DNA of 8,705 nt, taken from Betaproteobacteria bacterium. Lineage in GTDB: Bacteria; Pseudomonadota; Gammaproteobacteria; Burkholderiales; Burkholderiaceae_C. Positions 6,577 to 8,705 of this stretch are shown piece by piece (position 1 is the stretch's first letter; each line of letters opens with the position of its first letter). The translations under genes were made by a program, and so were the position numbers. The notes under the pieces are model-generated. The model did no database searches. It had not been told where the DNA came from and saw nothing but the letters and a program-made list of their open reading frames with translations. The stretch covers positions 1 through 8,705 of the forward strand of contig JANXLW010000326.1 of NCBI GenBank assembly GCA_025354965.1. The letters run 5' to 3'.

Positions 6577-7410
6577 TCAACCCAGATCACTGAAACTTCG
6601 CAACGCACTCAATTTTGCAAAATCAGCCGCGCGCTTGCCCTTCATCGCCACTACCGCTTCGAGAACATGTTGGTTGCTCCAGATGGCCCCTTGCAACCAG
6701 CCCATTTGCTTGAGCGATTCGTCAACCGAGTGGTCACGCGCATAGTGCAGCGCCTGTTTGGTGCCCCAGATGGCGACCGGCGGTTTGGCAGCAATCTCGC
6801 TGGCGCACTGCATGGCGGCGGCCAGCATGAGCTGTGGTGTCTCGAACACATCATTGACCAGGCCGTGGTTCATGGCCTTTTGGGAACTCAGGCGCCGACC
6901 GGTGTAGGCCAGTTCTTTCACCAGCGCCAGCGGCATCAGCTTTGGCAAGCGCTGCAGTGTGCCGACGTCTGCCACCATGCCGATGTTGATTTCCTGAATG
7001 CAAAAGAAAGCATCAGCCGTGGCATAGCGAATGCAGCACGCCGTCACCATGTCGACCGCACCGCCAATGCAGCCGCCCTGAATGGCCGCAATGACCGGTA
7101 TGCGCAGTGTCTCCAGTTTGGTAAAAGTGGCCTGCATATCGGCCAGCAAATCAAAAATGGCGGCGCGCCCTTCGGGGCTCTGATCGTCCATCAAACTTGC
7201 TCCGGCAAAGGTCTCCAGCGCCATACCGGCGCTGAAATGTTTGCCAGTGCTGCTGACCACCAATACCCGCTCTGAACCGTCTTTGTGCAGCCTTGTGAGC
7301 ACTTCGTCGAGCTCACGCCAGAACGTCGGGTTCATGGTGTTTAGGGCTTCTGGCTGGTTTAGGACCAGATGCGCGATGTGGTTTTCAGTGGTCAGGGTAA
7401 AACATTGCAT
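6577..7410 (-). CDS. Crotonase family protein, probable delta(3,5)-delta(2,4)-dienoyl-CoA isomerase
   Basis: The 277-residue protein is an enoyl-CoA hydratase/isomerase (crotonase) superfamily member. The N-terminal part has the CoA-binding pattern KHFSAGMAL (57-65), and the oxyanion-hole region is IQGGCIGGAVD (110-120). Asp120, Glu140 (in CIQEINIG) and Asp148 (in MVADVGTLQRLP) have the same spacing (20 and 8) as the Asp176/Glu196/Asp204 triad of rat dienoyl-CoA isomerase ECH1. The stretch ADVGTLQRLPK is typical of that subgroup. The likely role is in oxidation of unsaturated fatty acids with odd-position double bonds. A plain enoyl-CoA hydratase is the alternative. The start has a clear ribosome site, AGGAG at 7424-7420 on the minus strand, next to the palindrome GATTTAAATC (7411-7420). 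It is upstream of, and co-oriented with, the phosphotransacetylase operon, but has a 112-base gap with a separate regulatory site. Confidence 0.88.
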   Translation of the reverse strand: MQCFTLTTENHIAHLVLNQPEALNTMNPTFWRELDEVLTRLHKDGSERVLVVSSTGKHFSAGMALETFAGASLMDDQSPEGRAAIFDLLADMQATFTKLETLRIPVIAAIQGGCIGGAVDMVTACCIRYATADAFFCIQEINIGMVADVGTLQRLPKLMPLALVKELAYTGRRLSSQKAMNHGLVNDVFETPQLMLAAAMQCASEIAAKPPVAIWGTKQALHYARDHSVDESLKQMGWLQGAIWSNQHVLEAVVAMKGKRAADFAKLSALRSFSDLG

Positions 7411-7454
7411 GATTTAAATCTCCTGGGCTTACTGTAAGGCCGAAATTCTGCGGC

Positions 7455-7468
7455 TGTCATCCTGGGCC
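7455..7468. repeat. Half copy of the dispersed repeat unit
   Basis: TGTCATCCTGGGCC follows nearly the same pattern as the left half of the adjacent full unit (TGTCATCCCGGAC at 7478-7490 with a base change). The right arm is absent. It may be a degenerate or truncated copy placed about 20 bases from the complete one. Confidence 0.45.
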
Positions 7469-7475
7469 TCGCAAG

Positions 7476-7507
7476 TTGTCATCCCGGACTCGATCCGGGA
7501 TCCACTG
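7476..7507. repeat. Short dispersed hairpin repeat, unit C
   Basis: The unit starts TTGTC and has a perfect 8-bp stem, ATCCCGGA (7481-7488) and TCCGGGAT (7494-7501), with a 5-base loop at 7489-7493, followed by CCACTG. The layout and the distance from the TTGTC head equal those of the unit at 403-434, but the stem bases differ with both arms changed together. The sequence resembles the widely dispersed GTCATCCCGGA-type repeats of many proteobacteria. Confidence 0.7.
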
Positions 7508-7566
7508 CCTGCTACCCAGACTGTCGGCTTTTACCCGGCGCGGGCGGCGCAGATGCCGGGCGCTCT

Positions 7567-7584
7567 AAGGCTTGCAGCCTTTTT
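7567..7584 (+). terminator. Terminator-like hairpin with T-run, plus-strand orientation
   Basis: AAGGCT (7567-7572) pairs with AGCCTT (7576-7581) across a 3-base loop and is followed directly by T residues to 7584. The shape is that of a weak intrinsic terminator read on the plus strand. No plus-strand gene lies upstream: both flanking genes are on the minus strand. It would stop antisense or stray transcripts heading into dinB, or it is a chance hairpin. On the minus strand no T-run follows the stem. Confidence 0.35.
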
Positions 7585-7674
7585 GATGTCGCGCCCAACA
7601 TCCGCCCCCCGCCTTGCTTTGATTGTTGTGCAAGGTCTGATTGGCTGCAATGTTCAACTCAGGATTGGCCATGC

Positions 7675-8705
7675 TCAAAAAAGCTGGCTGGTATCTGCTA
7701 GTGGATCAGCAGCGGGTGACTCTTGTAATGCGGTTGATGATGACGCGTTTTGTTCCAAAGCACTGGCGTCGCCAACCTTGGTCAGCGAACCCACCCTCAC
7801 CCCCAGCAAGCGCAGGCGTTGGTCTAGCGAAACGCGCTTCAGACACAGACCGGCGGTGTGGCGAATGGCTTGCGCGTCGGCGATGTAGACGTCCAGCGTC
7901 TGGTCGCGCGTCACGCTCTTGAAATCGTCATAGCGCAGTTTGATGCCGATAGTTTTTCCAACATAGCCTTTGCGCTGCAAGTCATCGGCTACCTGCTGAC
8001 ACAGCCGGGTGAAAGTGGCCCCCAGCTCGGCTTTGTCGCGAACCGCATGCAGATCGCGATCGAAGGTGGTCTCGCGGCTGATCGAAACCGGTTCACTGTC
8101 CAGCATGATTGGTCGCGCGTCTTTCCCGTGGGCCGCATGGAACATCCAGGCGCCGGTTTTCTGACCAAAGTGGTCGATCAGCCAGCCCATTTCTTTATGC
8201 GCCAGTTCACCAATCGTTTGAATTCCCAATGCCTGCAGTTTTTCGTCCGCTTTGGGCCCAATGCCGTTGACCTTGCGACACGCCAGCGGCCAGATTTTGT
8301 CCTGCAAATCGCCTTCATAGACGATGGAGATGCCGTTCGGCTTGTTGAACTCGCTGGCCATTTTGGCCAGCAGCTTGTTGGGCGCGACGCCGACTGAACA
8401 GGTCAGACCGGTCTGGTCAAAAATAGCTTTTTGGATCAGCCGCGCCAACACCCGGCCACCCTCGCGCTGACCGCCGGGAACGTCGGTGAAGTCAATGTAG
8501 ACCTCGTCGACACCGCGGTCTTCCATCAGCGGTGCAATGTCGGTGATGATGGCCTTGAAGGCGCGCGAGTATTTGCGGTATTCGGCAAAGTCGACCGGCA
8601 GCAGAATAGCTTGCGGGCACAGTTTGGCGGCTTTCATCAGGCCGAGTGCCGAACCGACGCCAAACTGGCGCGCCGCGTAGGTGGCGGTGGTGATGACGCC
8701 GCGGC
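7675..8705 (-). CDS. dinB: DNA polymerase IV (Y-family), N-terminus outside window
   Basis: This is a translesion polymerase that copies past damaged bases without proofreading. The frame is open to the right edge of the window, so the ATG at 8635-8637 is internal. Upstream codons read RGVITTATYAARQFGVGSA, matching the conserved DinB N-terminal region, and only the first ~35-40 residues with the metal-binding MDAFFA-type motif lie outside. The catalytic pair VDEVYIDFTD has Asp at 8506-8508 and Glu at 8503-8505. SVGVAPNKLLAKMASEFNKP is the typical palm motif, and a helix-hairpin-helix thumb follows (VNGIGPKADEKLQALGI). The little-finger domain includes SISRETTFDRDL. The C terminus ends DTSQLF, a form of the beta-clamp binding motif. 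No truncation or frameshift is visible. It is often SOS-regulated, but the promoter is not in the window. Confidence 0.95.
   Translation of the reverse strand, partial: RGVITTATYAARQFGVGSALGLMKAAKLCPQAILLPVDFAEYRKYSRAFKAIITDIAPLMEDRGVDEVYIDFTDVPGGQREGGRVLARLIQKAIFDQTGLTCSVGVAPNKLLAKMASEFNKPNGISIVYEGDLQDKIWPLACRKVNGIGPKADEKLQALGIQTIGELAHKEMGWLIDHFGQKTGAWMFHAAHGKDARPIMLDSEPVSISRETTFDRDLHAVRDKAELGATFTRLCQQVADDLQRKGYVGKTIGIKLRYDDFKSVTRDQTLDVYIADAQAIRHTAGLCLKRVSLDQRLRLLGVRVGSLTKVGDASALEQNASSSTALQESPAADPLADTSQLF

Larger units (their letters stand above)
7411..7674. other. dinB / crotonase-gene intergenic spacer
   Basis: This 264-base gap holds no credible gene. Open frames in it are continuations of antisense frames of dinB. 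From low to high coordinates it contains the ribosome binding site of the crotonase-family gene, a half repeat unit (7455-7468), a full hairpin repeat unit (7476-7507), a GC-rich stretch, and a terminator-like hairpin (7567-7584). A promoter for the crotonase-family gene is expected here on the minus strand, but I could not assign convincing -35 and -10 boxes. Confidence 0.5.

Noticed and set aside
7619..7633. FNR-like sequence TTGATTGTTGTGCAA in front of the crotonase-family gene
   Set aside because: The spacing between half sites is one base too long and the second half site is degenerate, so it does not qualify as an FNR box.
7858..8397. 179-residue plus-strand open frame opposite dinB
   Set aside because: It is an antisense shadow of the conserved polymerase reading frame.
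8635..8637. ATG as the possible start of dinB
   Set aside because: The frame continues to the window edge with clear DinB homology upstream (GVITTATYAARQFGV), so this methionine is internal.
1..8705. CRISPR array, tRNA, insertion sequence or phage genes
   Set aside because: I found no regularly spaced direct repeats, no tRNA-like fold, and no transposase or integrase frame. The repeats present are few, short and dispersed.

Overview
The window looks like an ordinary chromosomal segment of a betaproteobacterium, most likely of the Burkholderiales and Comamonadaceae type (Rhodoferax or Polaromonas-like). This is judged from the high GC content, the protein sequences, the long MaoC-phosphotransacetylase fusion next to an acetate kinase, and the small hairpin repeats. 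The genus is inference. I see no phage, transposase, CRISPR array, tRNA or rRNA.

Left half, plus strand (1-3800): the 3' end of a heterodisulfide-reductase-like Fe-S protein is followed by a DUF3501 gene of unknown function. Next comes a spacer of about 180 bases holding a small palindrome and an inverted-repeat element. After it lies a tightly coupled three-gene cluster: yaaA (peroxide stress, iron control), an alpha/beta hydrolase, and queF (preQ0 reductase for queuosine tRNA modification). Both junctions in this cluster are ATGA overlaps.

Right half, minus strand (3852-8705), in transcription order from the right edge: dinB (DNA polymerase IV, 5' end outside the window), a spacer of 264 bases with a repeat hairpin, and a crotonase-family gene that carries the dienoyl-CoA isomerase catalytic triad. 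Then comes a 112-base spacer with a perfect FNR/ANR box (TTGAT-N4-ATCAA), followed by the two-gene operon MaoC-hydratase/phosphate acetyltransferase fusion and acetate kinase. The operon can convert acyl-CoA to acyl-phosphate and then to acid plus ATP. The FNR-type box suggests it is switched by low oxygen. queF and ackA converge at 3800/3852.

The most informative non-coding signals are the FNR-type box at 6555-6568 and a family of short dispersed units. Each unit begins TTGTCAT, contains a hairpin or inverted repeat, and ends around ATCC. Copies lie at 403-434, 1131-1220 (two units face to face) and 7476-7507, with a half unit just before the last. Two copies keep an 8-bp stem and 5-nt loop although the stem sequence differs. 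No clearly new multi-gene system is visible. The least understood part is the Fe-S protein/DUF3501 pair.
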